Below, one piece after another: positions 15,958 through 28,860 of a DNA stretch of 64,000 nucleotides. Source of the stretch: Ilumatobacter sp. (GTDB lineage Bacteria > Actinomycetota > Acidimicrobiia > Acidimicrobiales > Ilumatobacteraceae); assembly GCF_030065885.1 (NCBI RefSeq), contig NZ_JASJCS010000005.1, forward strand, positions 1 to 64,000, in the 5' to 3' direction. The notes under the pieces are model-generated. The model was not told the origin of the DNA. It saw nothing but the letters and a program-made list of their open reading frames with translations, and made no database searches. Numbering within the stretch: position 1 is the stretch's first letter; every line of letters begins with the position of its first letter. Made by a program: the position numbers and the translations under genes.

Positions 15958-16965
15958 GTGATCGTCGCGGCCTCAACCGACGAGTGCTGGGAAGAGTCGG
16001 GATCGTTGTGCCGATGGGTCTACGACCAGACCGACCAGAACGAGACCCTCGCCAACCTGAGCCAGTGGTTCATCGACTGGCCGCTGCGGATCCTGGTGGT
16101 CGTCGTCCTGGCGTGGATCCTCACGCGCCTGGCCCGGCGCTGGGTGGCGCGACTCGTGGCCCGCATCGTCGCTCCCGCCGAGCCGGTCAGGGAACGCCTC
16201 GAACGCATCGGCATCGACCTCCCGGACTCGATCGGCGAGCCGGTTCGAGATCCCCGTCGGCAGTCGAGGGCCGCGTCGATCTCGGTCGTCCTCACCAGCA
16301 CCGTGATCGTGACGATCTGGACCATCGCGCTCATCACGATCCTCGGCATCGTCGGGATCCAGCTCGGGCCCCTGCTCGCCGGCGCCGGCATCGCCGGTGT
16401 TGCTCTCGGCTTCGGCGCCCAGAGCCTGGTCAAGGACTGCATCGCGGGGCTGTTCATGCTGATCGAGGACCAATACGGACTCGGCGACGTGGTCGACCTC
16501 GGGGAGGCGATCGGCGTCGTCGAGGAGGTGTCGCTGCGGACGACCGTGCTGCGCAGCCTCGACGGCACGGTCTGGCACGTGCCGAACGGTGTCGTGCAGC
16601 GCGTCGGCAACCTCAGCCAGCTCTGGTCGGTCGCCCTCATCGACGTCGACGTCGCGTACGACACCGATCTCGAAACGGCCCGCGAGCTGCTCCACGGAGC
16701 TGCGGCGGAGGTCTGCGAGCGTGAGGAATTCGCGGAGCAGGTGCTCGAGGCACCGACCGTGCTGGGCGTCGAGCGACTCGGCGCCGACGGCATCACCCTG
16801 CGGCTGACGGTCAAGGTCGAGCCCGGCGCCCAGTGGAACCTGCAACGCGCCATGCGTGAGCACGTGAAGCACGTCTTCGACCGCGCCGCCATCGAGATCC
16901 CGTTCCCCCAGCGCACGGTCTGGATGAAGGTCCCGCCGAACGCCGACGCAACGGACCCCTCGTGA
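15958..16965 (+). CDS. MscS-family mechanosensitive ion channel
   Basis: LLAGAGIAGVALGFGAQSLVKDCIAGLFMLIEDQYGLGDVVDLG...TWHVPNG-type pore/beta-domain motifs. Confidence 0.92.
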   Translation: MIVAASTDECWEESGSLCRWVYDQTDQNETLANLSQWFIDWPLRILVVVVLAWILTRLARRWVARLVARIVAPAEPVRERLERIGIDLPDSIGEPVRDPRRQSRAASISVVLTSTVIVTIWTIALITILGIVGIQLGPLLAGAGIAGVALGFGAQSLVKDCIAGLFMLIEDQYGLGDVVDLGEAIGVVEEVSLRTTVLRSLDGTVWHVPNGVVQRVGNLSQLWSVALIDVDVAYDTDLETARELLHGAAAEVCEREEFAEQVLEAPTVLGVERLGADGITLRLTVKVEPGAQWNLQRAMREHVKHVFDRAAIEIPFPQRTVWMKVPPNADATDPS

Positions 16966-17017
16966 GCCCGACTCGACGACCCGACTCGCCCGGTCGCGTA
17001 CCGGCAGGAGGCCGTCG

Positions 17018-18499
17018 GTGACGGTCCTCACTGCGTTCCTGCACCGACCGACGACCTCGGCGCTCGTGATCGCCATCGTCGTCACCGTGGCAGGGTGGGC
17101 CGCCCACCGGTGGGCCGAGTGGTCGACGCGGCCCACCACACCCGAGCCGGGCCCGGCGCGCCGCCCGAAGCCGGTCCAGGGCGGCAGCGCCGAGACACCC
17201 GCCGTGATCGCGCTGCTCACCAACGGCTTCGACGTCCCGAAGAGCGCCGTCACGGCGACCGCGCTCGACCTCGCGGCTCGCGGGTGGATCCGCGTCGCCA
17301 CCACCGATCAGGAACTGGTCGTCATGACCCGCGGCAGCGGGGAGGCCGGCGATTCGCTGCGGAGCTACGAGCAGCAGGTCCTGAACCACCTCGCCTCGCG
17401 AGCGTTCAACGACGTGGCGTCGGCGAACACGCTCGCGATGTCGCACCACCGCCTGAACCGCCGCTGGTGGACGAGGTTCGGCCGGTCGGTCGCGGCCGAC
17501 GCTCAGGAACAGGGTCTCTGCCGCAGGCGCTACACGCCGACGCAGCTGGTCCCGCCGGCTGCGCTCGCCGTCACCGGCCTCATCGTGGCGTGGGTCGCGG
17601 CGCGCGGCGGTGACGAGATCGCGCTCACCGACTCGTGGGCATCGCGGGCCGTGTGGATCGGCGTCATCGGCGCAGCGGGTCTGCTGGCGTGGCGAACGGT
17701 CGAGCGCGCGATCGGCTCGAGCCAGCGACCGACCGAGGTCGGCACGCAGCGGACGTCCGCCTGGCTCGGCTACCGGCAGCGGCTCCGCGACCGGATCCCT
17801 GCCCACGCCAGCGTGCTCGCCCCGCCACCCCAACAGCTCGCCTTGGCACACGCGTCGGTCATGGGCGTCGCCGAACACGTCCTCGACGAGCTTCCTGCGG
17901 CACCCGAGGATCACGGCGTCGCGTGGTCCGAGGCCGGCGGCCGGCCGCACATCGTGCGGGTCCACTACCCGGTGCGGCCCGGGTTCGGCCAGCATCCCGT
18001 CAAGGTCGCCGCCGTCGGCGTCGTGCTCGTCGCAGCCGGCCGGTGGCTGAACGGCTTCCTCCAGCGGGTCGCCGACGGCGAGTCCCTCGAGTCCCTGCTC
18101 GAACGCGTTCCGGGACAGGTCGACCTGATCGAGGGCGTCGCCGAGGTGCTGGCGATCCTCTGCTGGATCCCGATCCTCGGTGGCATCTGGGCCGTGATCG
18201 CCGGCGCGGTCGACTCGATCGCGACCCGCGAGCGGGTCGGCGCCGTCGTCCGGGCGCGCCGGCCGGTCGAGGTGCTGCCGGGTCTCCTGCTGAACGTCGT
18301 GAAGCCGTTCGCCGAACGCGACCGGTTCTCGACGTACCTCGCCGTCGACGACGGTCGCCGGGTGAGCGTGTCGGCGTGGCTCGCGAACGAGCGGAGCGCC
18401 GCGCCACAGGGTGCGCAGGCCCGTGTCAGGGCGACGCCACTGCTCGGCTACGTGCGGTCGTCCGAACCGGTCGGCACCGCCGCCCGGGGTGACGGCTGA
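17018..18499 (+). CDS. Predicted membrane protein, DUF2207-like
   Basis: AETPAVIALLTNGFDVPKSAVTATALDLAARGWI resembles DUF2207 cytoplasmic region; TM segments; AGGAGG upstream of GTG start. Confidence 0.65.
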   Translation: MTVLTAFLHRPTTSALVIAIVVTVAGWAAHRWAEWSTRPTTPEPGPARRPKPVQGGSAETPAVIALLTNGFDVPKSAVTATALDLAARGWIRVATTDQELVVMTRGSGEAGDSLRSYEQQVLNHLASRAFNDVASANTLAMSHHRLNRRWWTRFGRSVAADAQEQGLCRRRYTPTQLVPPAALAVTGLIVAWVAARGGDEIALTDSWASRAVWIGVIGAAGLLAWRTVERAIGSSQRPTEVGTQRTSAWLGYRQRLRDRIPAHASVLAPPPQQLALAHASVMGVAEHVLDELPAAPEDHGVAWSEAGGRPHIVRVHYPVRPGFGQHPVKVAAVGVVLVAAGRWLNGFLQRVADGESLESLLERVPGQVDLIEGVAEVLAILCWIPILGGIWAVIAGAVDSIATRERVGAVVRARRPVEVLPGLLLNVVKPFAERDRFSTYLAVDDGRRVSVSAWLANERSAAPQGAQARVRATPLLGYVRSSEPVGTAARGDG

Positions 18500-18544
18500 C
18501 CGCACGAGACGACACGAGCGGCCGTCGTCGGCCAGGCTGTGCGG

Positions 18545-19024
18545 ATGGATCGCACCGCTGAATGGGACGACTTGCGCAACCGGTACCTGCGACCGGTCGA
18601 GGAACGACCGCCGACGACGGCCCGCGGCGTGCATCACCAAGCGCTGCTCTGCGCCGACGTCGAGACCACCATCCGCTTCTACGACGGTCTGCTCGGATTC
18701 CCGTTGACCGAGCTGTTCGAGAACCGCGACTACGAAGGCTCGACCCACTTCTTCTTCGACATCGGCAACGGCAACTCGCTGGCGTTCTTCGACTTCCCCG
18801 GACTCGATCTGGCCGAGTACCGCGAGGTGCTGGGCGGACATCATCACCTGGCCATCTCGATCGAGCGGTCCGAGTGGGAGGCGGCCCGGGACCGGCTGTA
18901 CGAGGCGGGCGTCGAGACGATGGAGGTCTCGGGTTCGTCGCTGTACTTCGCCGGTCCCGACGGTGAGCGGCTCGAGTTGATCAGCGACCCGCTCGGCGAG
19001 ATGTACGGCTCCAAGATCGGCTGA
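18545..19024 (+). CDS. VOC (glyoxalase/bleomycin resistance) family protein
   Basis: GVHHQALLCADVETTIRFYDGLLGFPLTELFENRDYEGSTHFFFDIGNGNSLAFFDF...YFAGPDGERLELI. Confidence 0.9.
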   Translation: MDRTAEWDDLRNRYLRPVEERPPTTARGVHHQALLCADVETTIRFYDGLLGFPLTELFENRDYEGSTHFFFDIGNGNSLAFFDFPGLDLAEYREVLGGHHHLAISIERSEWEAARDRLYEAGVETMEVSGSSLYFAGPDGERLELISDPLGEMYGSKIG

Positions 19025-19088
19025 GCCGGTCGAACGGCTCGGGAGGTGGTTTCTCCCCCGCGATCCGAGTCGTCCAGACTGACCTGCG

Positions 19089-19724
19089 ATGACCGCCGAC
19101 CACCGCCAGACCCTCGTCACCCTCGACCTCGAGGGTGTGCTCGTCCCCGAGATCTGGATCGCCGTCGCCGACCGCACCGGCATCGACGAGCTGCGCCGCA
19201 CCACCCGCGACGAGCCCGACTACGACGTGCTGATGCAGTACCGGCTCGACGTGCTCGCCCGCCACGGGCTCACGATGAGCCTGGTCGCCGACGTGATCGG
19301 TGGGCTGCGACCGCTGCCGGGCGCGCGAGCGTTCCTCGATCGCCTGCGGGCCGAGACGCAGGTGATCATCCTGTCGGACACGTTCGAGCAGTTCGCCGGG
19401 CCGCTGATGGAGCAGCTCGGGATGCCGACGGTGTTCTGCCACCGGCTCGTCGTCGTCGACGACCGCATCGCCGACTACCGGCTGCGGCAACCCGATCAGA
19501 AGCGGCGCGCGGTCGAGGCGTTCCGATCGCTCGAGTACCGAGTGGTGGCGGCCGGTGACTCGTACAACGACACGACGATGCTCGCCGCTGCCGACCAGGG
19601 CTTCCTGTTCCGTGCGCCGCCCAACGTCCGCGACGAGTTCCCCGAGTACACGGCCGTCGACGACTACGACGAGCTGCTTCCGCTGATCCTCGATGCCTTG
19701 GCCGCGCCTACGGTCGAATCATGA
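19089..19724 (+). CDS. thrH: Bifunctional phosphoserine phosphatase/homoserine phosphotransferase-like HAD protein
   Basis: [14 protein letters not shown] (DxEG ThrH signature), [28 protein letters not shown]. Confidence 0.88.
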   Translation: MTADHRQTLVTLDLEGVLVPEIWIAVADRTGIDELRRTTRDEPDYDVLMQYRLDVLARHGLTMSLVADVIGGLRPLPGARAFLDRLRAETQVIILSDTFEQFAGPLMEQLGMPTVFCHRLVVVDDRIADYRLRQPDQKRRAVEAFRSLEYRVVAAGDSYNDTTMLAAADQGFLFRAPPNVRDEFPEYTAVDDYDELLPLILDALAAPTVES

Positions 19725-20593
19725 ACACCGCACCGCTCGACAAGTCCTTCGTCACGGTCGACGGGAAGCGCATGGCCTACCACGAGGCCGGCACTGGCGA
19801 CCCCGTCCTCTTCCTCCACGGCAACCCGACGTCGTCGTACCTCTGGCGCAACGTCATCCCGCATCTGAGCGGCTCGTACCGCTGCATCGCCCCGGACCTG
19901 ATCGGCATGGGCGACAGCGATCCGCTCGACGACGTCGGTGAGGCGTCGTACCGCTTCGTCGAGCATCGCGAGTACCTCGACGGTCTGCTCGACCAGCTCG
20001 ACCTCGGCGACCGCGTCACGCTGGTGATCCACGACTGGGGGTCGGCGCTCGGATTCGACTGGGCCAATCGCCATCGCGACCGGGTCGCCGGCATCGCCTA
20101 CATGGAGGCGATCGTGCGTCCGATGTCGATGGACGACTGGCCCGAGCAGATCCGCGCCCTGTTCCAGGGGTTCCGCTCGGCCGCCGGCGAGGACATGGTG
20201 CTCGACAAGAACGTGTTCGTCGATCGTGTGCTGCCGAGTTCGGTGATGCGCGGCCTGACCGACGAGGAGATGGCTGTCTACCGGGCGCGATTCACAGAAC
20301 CGGGCGAGAGCCGCCGCCCGACGCTCACGTGGCCGAGGGAGATCCCCCTCGACGGCCCACCGGCCGACGTGGTCGAGATCGTCGGGGCGTACGCCGACTG
20401 GCTGGCGTCGAGCGACGTCCCGAAGCTGTTCGTCAACGCCGACCCCGGCGCGATCCTCGTCGGAGCCCAGCGCGATTTCTGCAGGTCGTGGCCGAACCAG
20501 ACCGAGATCACCGTTCGGGGCACACACTTCATCCAGGAGGACAGCCCCGACGAGATCGGCGCGGCGCTCGCCGAGTGGCGCGCCACGTTCTGA
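19721..20593 (+). CDS. dhaA: Haloalkane dehalogenase
   Basis: [66 protein letters not shown] (Asp nucleophile HDWGSALG). Confidence 0.9.
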   Translation: MNTAPLDKSFVTVDGKRMAYHEAGTGDPVLFLHGNPTSSYLWRNVIPHLSGSYRCIAPDLIGMGDSDPLDDVGEASYRFVEHREYLDGLLDQLDLGDRVTLVIHDWGSALGFDWANRHRDRVAGIAYMEAIVRPMSMDDWPEQIRALFQGFRSAAGEDMVLDKNVFVDRVLPSSVMRGLTDEEMAVYRARFTEPGESRRPTLTWPREIPLDGPPADVVEIVGAYADWLASSDVPKLFVNADPGAILVGAQRDFCRSWPNQTEITVRGTHFIQEDSPDEIGAALAEWRATF

Positions 20594-20652
20594 CGCGCGG
20601 TGCCGAACCGCCGATTCGGCCGACCACCTCGACATCGGGGAAGCTGATCGCC

Positions 20653-21798
20653 GTGGACCGCACGCCGTACGACGACGCTCACGAGATGTTCCGGGCCTCG
20701 TTCCGGACGTTCCTCGACCGCGAGGTCGTCCCGCACCACGAGCGATGGGAACGAGAGGGCATCGTCGACCGAGACCTGTACCGGCGCGCGGGCGAGGCCG
20801 GGTTCCTGGGCTTCGCTGCGCCGGCCGAGTACGGCGGCGGTGACGCACCCGACTTCAGGTTCAACATGGTCGTGCTCGAGGAGCTGTGCGACGCCGACGT
20901 GCTCGCCTCGGGCTTCGGCATCACGCTCCACAACGACGTCTGCCTCCCCTACTTCCTCGCCGGCGACGACGAGCAACGCGCCCGGTGGCTGCCCGGCATC
21001 TGCTCGGGCGAGCTCGTGACTGCGATCGCCATGACCGAGCCCGGCATCGGCTCCGACCTGGCGTCCATGACGACCACGGCGATCCGTGACGGCGACGACT
21101 ACGTCGTGAACGGCGCCAAGACGTTCATCACGAACGGCATCGTGAGCGACGTGGTGATCGTGGCGTGCAAGACCGATCCGAGCCAGCAGCACCGCGGCAT
21201 GAGCCTGCTCGTCATCGAGAAGGACCGCGACGGCTTCACAATTGGTCGCAACCTCGACAAGCTGGGCCTCCACGCACAGGACACGGCCGAGCTGTTCTTC
21301 TCCGACGTCAGGGTCCCCGTCGAGAACCGGCTCGGCGACGAGGGCACCGGCTTCGTCCAGCTCGTCTCGAAACTGCCGCAGGAGCGCCTCTCGCTCGCCG
21401 CCGCCGGTCTCGCCCACGCCGAGTCGGCGTTCGGCCGGACCCTCGAGTACGTGAAGGAGCGTCAGGCGTTCGGGCGACCGATCGGCTCGTTCCAGAACAG
21501 CCGGTTCAAGCTCGCCGAGATGCGCACCGAACTCGACATCGGCTGGGCGTTCGTCGACCGCCAGATCGAGCAACTCAACGCCGGAACCCTCAGCGCCGAG
21601 GACGCCGCCGAGAGCAAGTGGTGGTGCACCGAGCTGCAGCAGCGGGTCCTCGACACCTGCCTGCAGCTGCACGGGGGGTACGGCTACATGAACGAGTACT
21701 CGATCGCCCGCGCCTACGCCGACGGACGGGTGCAGACGATCTACGGCGGCACGACCGAGATCATGAAGGAGATCATCGGCAAGTCCCTCGGCGTGTAG
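20653..21798 (+). CDS. Acyl-CoA dehydrogenase
   Basis: AMTEPGIGSDLASM, GAKTFITNGIVSD, QAFGRPIGSFQNSRFKLAEM, LHGGYGYMNEYSIARAYADGRVQTIYGGTTEIMKEII. Confidence 0.95.
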   Translation: MDRTPYDDAHEMFRASFRTFLDREVVPHHERWEREGIVDRDLYRRAGEAGFLGFAAPAEYGGGDAPDFRFNMVVLEELCDADVLASGFGITLHNDVCLPYFLAGDDEQRARWLPGICSGELVTAIAMTEPGIGSDLASMTTTAIRDGDDYVVNGAKTFITNGIVSDVVIVACKTDPSQQHRGMSLLVIEKDRDGFTIGRNLDKLGLHAQDTAELFFSDVRVPVENRLGDEGTGFVQLVSKLPQERLSLAAAGLAHAESAFGRTLEYVKERQAFGRPIGSFQNSRFKLAEMRTELDIGWAFVDRQIEQLNAGTLSAEDAAESKWWCTELQQRVLDTCLQLHGGYGYMNEYSIARAYADGRVQTIYGGTTEIMKEIIGKSLGV

Positions 21799-21852
21799 GG
21801 CGACAGCGGAGGGAGTGCCGCTTCGTCGGTGCCGGCTGCGAGACTCGTGGCC

Positions 21853-22689
21853 GTGCTGCACACACATGACTACTTCGTCTCGTCCGACGGCCTCCAGCTC
21901 TTCCGGCAGGCGTGGCTCCCCGACGGCGACCCGCGCGGCGTCGTCCTCGTGATCCATGGCCTGGGTGAGCACTCGGGCCGCTACGGGCACGTGGCCGACC
22001 GCCTCGCCGGGGCCGGCTACGCGGTGCATGCGCTCGACCATCGCGGCCACGGCAAGTCGAACGGCAAGCGGGCCTTCGTGAAGCGGTACGACGAGTTGAT
22101 GACCGATCTGGCCCAGTTCCGGCGGATGGTCGAGGAACAGCACCCCGAGCTGCCGCTCGTCGTGCTCGGCCACAGCATGGGCGGCAACCTGGCGGTCGGG
22201 CACGTCCTCGACCACCAGGACGGGGTGGCGGGTCTGGCCCTCAGCGGCGCGGCGCTGAAGGCGGGCGACGACCTCTCGGGTCCGCAGATCACGATCTTCA
22301 AGGCGATCGCCAGGGTGGTGCCCGGCTTCCGCCCGCAGGCCCTCAGCGCCGACGCGATCAGCCGCGACCCGGCGGTGGTCGCGGCATACCGTGACGATCC
22401 GCTCGTGTTCACCGGCAAGATCTCGGCCGGTCTCGGCGCCGCGCTCCTCGAATCGATGGACCGATTCCCGGCGCGCTACGGCGAGCTGCGGCTCCCGGTC
22501 CTGATCATGCACGGCACCGAGGACCAGCTCACCCCGATCGAGGGCTCCCGGGAGCTCGAGCGGCTGGCCACCAACGCCCACGTGACGAGCCACTACTTCG
22601 AGGGCCTCTACCACGAGATCTTCAACGAACCCGAGCAGGCGGAGGTGCTGGACGACCTGGTCGAATGGTTGGACGGCGTGACCGGCTGA
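21853..22689 (+). CDS. Alpha/beta hydrolase, monoacylglycerol lipase-like
   Basis: VLVIHGLGEHSGRYGHVADRLAGAGYAVHALDHRGHGKSNG, LGHSMGGNLAV, IMHGTEDQLTPIEGSRELE; start could be 21829. Confidence 0.88.
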   Translation: MLHTHDYFVSSDGLQLFRQAWLPDGDPRGVVLVIHGLGEHSGRYGHVADRLAGAGYAVHALDHRGHGKSNGKRAFVKRYDELMTDLAQFRRMVEEQHPELPLVVLGHSMGGNLAVGHVLDHQDGVAGLALSGAALKAGDDLSGPQITIFKAIARVVPGFRPQALSADAISRDPAVVAAYRDDPLVFTGKISAGLGAALLESMDRFPARYGELRLPVLIMHGTEDQLTPIEGSRELERLATNAHVTSHYFEGLYHEIFNEPEQAEVLDDLVEWLDGVTG

Positions 22690-22781
22690 GGCGACCGGCA
22701 GCCGGGGCTCCCACATCGGCCCGGTCAGAACGGGACCGAGTGCCCTAGGCGGCCCGAAAGCGCTTACATACGCTCGAATTG

Positions 22782-24116
22782 ATGCTGAGCCCAGACCGTT
22801 CGATTCCCGCGTCCCAACCCTTGCGCCGCTGGCCCGTGGTGGTCGGCGCGGTCCTCATCCAACTCTGCCTCGGAGCGATCTACGCGTGGTCGGTGTTCAC
22901 GCCCGACCTCAAGGACTCCGGATGGAGCAACGTCGAGACGCAGTTCGTGTTCTCGACCGGCTTGGCGAGCTTCGCGATCGTGATGGTGCTCGCCGGACGG
23001 AACCTCGAGAAGCTCGGCCCCCGCAAGCTGGCCGTGGCAGGCGGTCTCACCCTCGGCGTCGGGTACGCGATCGCGTCGATCGGGGGCGGTGACAGCTTCT
23101 GGCCGGTGCTGCTCGGTATCGGCCTCGTCGGCGGCTCCGGCATCGGGCTCGGCTACGTCGTCCCGATCGCCGTCGGCATGCGGTGGTTCCCCGATCACAA
23201 GGGCGCGATCACCGGCCTGGCGGTCGCCGGGTTCGGGTTCGGTGCGCTCGGCTGGATCAAGATCGCCGGCTCGTGGGGCGGCCTGATCGACGAGATCGGG
23301 CTCGGCTCGACGTTCTTCGCCTACGGCGTCGCGTTCGCGACGATCGTGCTGCTGGGGTCGTTCGCGATGACCATGCCGCCCGAGGGGTGGCTGCCGCCGG
23401 GCTTCACGCCGCCCGTCGCGGCCGGCGAGGGATCGGAGGACTTCACGCCCCGCGAGATGCTGAGGATGCCACAGTTCCACCTGATGTCGCTGACGTTCGC
23501 GATGAGCGCCGGCGCCGGACTGATGGCGATCGGGCTGATGAAGCTCTACCCGCCCGAGGTGCTGACCGACAACGGCCTGTCCGAGAGCGAGGCCGACGCG
23601 ATCGCCGGCACGGCGATGGCCGTCTTCTTCAGCCTCGCGAACGGTGCCGGCCGGGTGCTGTGGGGTGTCCTGAGCGACAAGCTCGGCCGCAAGCGGTCGG
23701 TGGTGACGATGGCAGCGACACAGGGCGCGTTCCTGATCCTGTTCATCCCGATGGCCTCGAACGAGTGGACGCTGTACCTGGCCGCCACGCTGATCGGCTT
23801 CAACTTCGGCGGCAACTTCGCCCTCTTCCCGGCGCTCACCGCCGACGAGTTCGGCAACAGCGCGGTCGGCAAGAACTACCCGTGGGTGTTCCTGTCGTAC
23901 GGCGCCGGCGGCATCGTCTTCCCGATCCTCGGCGGCTGGCTCGGCGACACCGGCAACTTCCCCCTCGCGTTCACGATCTGCGGCGTCGGCTGCGTGGTCG
24001 GTGCGATCGCGACGGCGATGGTGTTCCCGCCGAACCACGACGAGGCGACCGAGCCGCTGAGCGTGCACGGCTTCCTGCACCACGCCCACCTCTTCGACCA
24101 CGCCAAGTCGGCGTGA
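22782..24116 (+). CDS. OFA-family MFS transporter (oxalate/formate antiporter-like)
   Basis: GAVLIQLCLGAIYAWSVFTPDL, GLVGGSGIGLGYVVPIAVGMRWFPDHKGAITGLAVAGFGFGAL. Confidence 0.85.
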   Translation: MLSPDRSIPASQPLRRWPVVVGAVLIQLCLGAIYAWSVFTPDLKDSGWSNVETQFVFSTGLASFAIVMVLAGRNLEKLGPRKLAVAGGLTLGVGYAIASIGGGDSFWPVLLGIGLVGGSGIGLGYVVPIAVGMRWFPDHKGAITGLAVAGFGFGALGWIKIAGSWGGLIDEIGLGSTFFAYGVAFATIVLLGSFAMTMPPEGWLPPGFTPPVAAGEGSEDFTPREMLRMPQFHLMSLTFAMSAGAGLMAIGLMKLYPPEVLTDNGLSESEADAIAGTAMAVFFSLANGAGRVLWGVLSDKLGRKRSVVTMAATQGAFLILFIPMASNEWTLYLAATLIGFNFGGNFALFPALTADEFGNSAVGKNYPWVFLSYGAGGIVFPILGGWLGDTGNFPLAFTICGVGCVVGAIATAMVFPPNHDEATEPLSVHGFLHHAHLFDHAKSA

Positions 24117-24131
24117 TCGACGCCGAACGCT

Positions 24132-24159
24132 GACCGCGGCCGCCTCGACGGCCGCGGTC
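24132..24159. terminator. Strong GC hairpin after the MFS gene
   Basis: GACCGCGGCCG-CCTCGA-CGGCCGCGGTC, perfect 11-bp stem, 6-nt loop, 15 nt after stop; no T-tract. Confidence 0.6.
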
Positions 24160-24202
24160 GCTGGATGCCGGGAGACCGGTACCGGTCGCGCATACTTCCC
24201 TG

Positions 24203-25126
24203 GTGACCGAGCCGACGCGCCGCGACCTCGAGCTCGGGTTGCTCGGCACCGGCGTCGCGGTCGTGGCCTGGGGCTCGTCGGGCGTGATCGTCAAGGCGAT
24301 CGACCTGGGTGCGCTGTCGATCGGCTTCTGGCGGTTCCTCACGTACGCGCTGATCCTCGCCGTGTGGATGCGCTGGCGATCGACGCCGGTCACCCCCGCA
24401 ACGCTGCGGGCGAGCTTCGCCGGCGGCGTCAGCCTCGGCGTCGACGTCGTGCTCTTCTTCACCGCCGTGAAGCTGACGAACGTCGTCAACGCGACCACGA
24501 TCGGCGCACTGCAGCCCCTGGTCGTGGCGGTGTTCGCGGCGAAGCTGTTCGGCGAACGGATCCGCGGCCGCGACATCGCAGCGGCCGCCGTCGCGATCGT
24601 CGCCGTGGTGGTCATCGTCGTGGAATCGTCGGGCACCCCCGAGTGGAACGGATGGGGTGATCTCGCTGCGGTCGGCGCGCTCTTCGCATGGAGCGGGTAC
24701 TTCATCTTCTCGAAGCGGTCGCGTGGCACGCTCACCTCGCAGGAGTACACGGTCGGGACCGCCGTCTGGACGGGTCTGATCTGCCTCGGCACCGGCCTCG
24801 TCGTCGGCCAGGACATGTCGTTCCCCGCGGCCGATCAGTGGGTCCCGCTCCTGGGGTTGACGTTGGGTGCCGGGCTACTCGGCCACACGGTGATGAACTG
24901 GTCGCTCGTCCGCGTCCCCCTCTGGCTGGGCTCGACGCTGACGTTGCTGATCCCCGTCGTGTCGTCACTGGCGGCGTGGATCTTCCTCGACGAGCCGCTG
25001 ACCGCAGTCCAGATCGCCGCGATCTGCGTCGTGATCGCATCGCTGGCCACGATCGTGGCGACGCAGCCGACCCCCGAACCAGTTCGTGCGCCCCAGGCGC
25101 CGGCGGTCGCACCCGAGCACCCCTGA
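24203..25126 (+). CDS. DMT (EamA) family transporter
   Basis: [33 protein letters not shown]...[18 protein letters not shown]...[16 protein letters not shown]. Confidence 0.88.
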   Translation: MTEPTRRDLELGLLGTGVAVVAWGSSGVIVKAIDLGALSIGFWRFLTYALILAVWMRWRSTPVTPATLRASFAGGVSLGVDVVLFFTAVKLTNVVNATTIGALQPLVVAVFAAKLFGERIRGRDIAAAAVAIVAVVVIVVESSGTPEWNGWGDLAAVGALFAWSGYFIFSKRSRGTLTSQEYTVGTAVWTGLICLGTGLVVGQDMSFPAADQWVPLLGLTLGAGLLGHTVMNWSLVRVPLWLGSTLTLLIPVVSSLAAWIFLDEPLTAVQIAAICVVIASLATIVATQPTPEPVRAPQAPAVAPEHP

Positions 25127-27412
<2,286 letters not shown>

Positions 27413-27436
27413 CCCGAGCAACCGGCTGGGGGCTTC

Positions 27437-28669
27437 GTGACCGCACCCCCACAGCGGGTGATGCTCCCGCTGACCCTGCTGGTCACGATGACCGCGTCGG
27501 CGTACCAGATCTTCGTCTTCGCAGTGCTGGCCTCGCCGCTCATCGACGACCTCGACCTGTCGCGGACGCAGATCGGTGTGGTCGGCTCGATCAACACAGC
27601 CGTCGGCGCCACGACCGCACTGCTCACCGGCCCGCTGACCGATCGAATCGGCGCCCGCCGGTCGGTCGTCCTCGTGCTGGCGATCAGCGCCGTCGGCATG
27701 GCGGCCATGGGCGTCGCACCGAACGTCTGGTGGCTCGGCGTGGCCGCCGTGATCGGCGGGATCCCGCAGGGCTGGGGCAACCCGGCCACCAACGCGGTGA
27801 TCTCGAGCCGGGTGCCTGCCGGCCGCCGGGGATCGGTCACGGGCATCAAGCAGTCGGGTGTCACGCTCGGCGTGTTCCTGTCCGGTGCCACGATGCCCAT
27901 CATCGCCAGCACGTGGAACTGGCGCGTGTCGGTGTGGTTCTACGCCGCGCTCTTCGCGCTGATCGCCATCGTCGCCCATGCAACGCTCGACCGTGACCCC
28001 GCAGCTGCCGCGACCGCACCCACGGATCGCCGGTCGATCGATGCGCCTGCGGTACCGGGTCGAACGTCGGTCGATCGCCGCATCGTGCGGCTTGCCGCCT
28101 ACGCGCTGCTGATGGGCACGGCCGGCGGAGCGGTCGGCAGGTTCTTCCCGCTCTTCGCCGAGGAGTCCGTCGGTTTCTCGCTCGAGACCGCGGGGCTGTT
28201 GACGGCACTCGCCGGTCTCCTCGGCATGGGTGTGCGGGTGCTCGTCGGCAGGTGGGCCGAGACCTGGATCGCGCCCACCCGCCTGCTCGGACTGCTCTCC
28301 GCGGTGGGCGTCGTGTACTGCCTGTCGCTCGCTGCGGCGACGCCGTCGACGAGCTGGCTGCTCTGGATCTCACCGCCGCTGAGCGCGATCGGGATCGCGG
28401 CCTGGAACGCAGTGGCGATGCTCGCGGTCATCACGTTCGTCGCCGTGTCACAGGCGGGGCGAGCGTCGGGCGTGGTGATGCTGGGCTTCCTCGGTGGCCT
28501 GACGATCTCGGCCCCGATCGCCGGCGTGGTGGTCGACCAGACCGGCGACTACCGGCCGGTCTGGTTGATCGCCGCCGCCCTCGCAGCGGCCGCTGCCGCG
28601 CTGATGCTCGTGACGACGCCGTCGGACGACGCCGAGCACGTGCATCCGGAGCCGACCGTTGGGACGTAG
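27437..28669 (+). CDS. MFS transporter
   Basis: 12-TM-like protein with [20 protein letters not shown] and GRWAETW motifs. Confidence 0.85.
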   Translation: MTAPPQRVMLPLTLLVTMTASAYQIFVFAVLASPLIDDLDLSRTQIGVVGSINTAVGATTALLTGPLTDRIGARRSVVLVLAISAVGMAAMGVAPNVWWLGVAAVIGGIPQGWGNPATNAVISSRVPAGRRGSVTGIKQSGVTLGVFLSGATMPIIASTWNWRVSVWFYAALFALIAIVAHATLDRDPAAAATAPTDRRSIDAPAVPGRTSVDRRIVRLAAYALLMGTAGGAVGRFFPLFAEESVGFSLETAGLLTALAGLLGMGVRVLVGRWAETWIAPTRLLGLLSAVGVVYCLSLAAATPSTSWLLWISPPLSAIGIAAWNAVAMLAVITFVAVSQAGRASGVVMLGFLGGLTISAPIAGVVVDQTGDYRPVWLIAAALAAAAAALMLVTTPSDDAEHVHPEPTVGT

Positions 28670-28860
28670 GCCTGCGTGGGCTCCGTGACGGCACATCGCC
28701 GCATCAGACTCGTCCGATTCGGCGCGGCGAAGCCCGCCGTGGCGGTCGTGGCCGGGCTCCCCTCGACGCCTCCGCGCACGACCCGATCCTCCTCACCGAC
28801 CACCAGCCGACGCCGGACGTCGGTCCGTACGCCGGCACGCAGACGGCGCCCCGGTGACGC

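Noticed and set aside
20278-22716. 812-aa minus-strand ORF opposite dhaA, acyl-CoA dehydrogenase and hydrolase genes
   Set aside because: Antisense shadow ORF typical of GC-rich DNA; low-complexity Arg/Val/Glu/Asp-rich translation and strong genes on the other strand
28670-28860. Small ORFs between the MFS and ferritin-like genes
   Set aside because: No start context, no recognisable protein; treated as non-coding intergenic sequence
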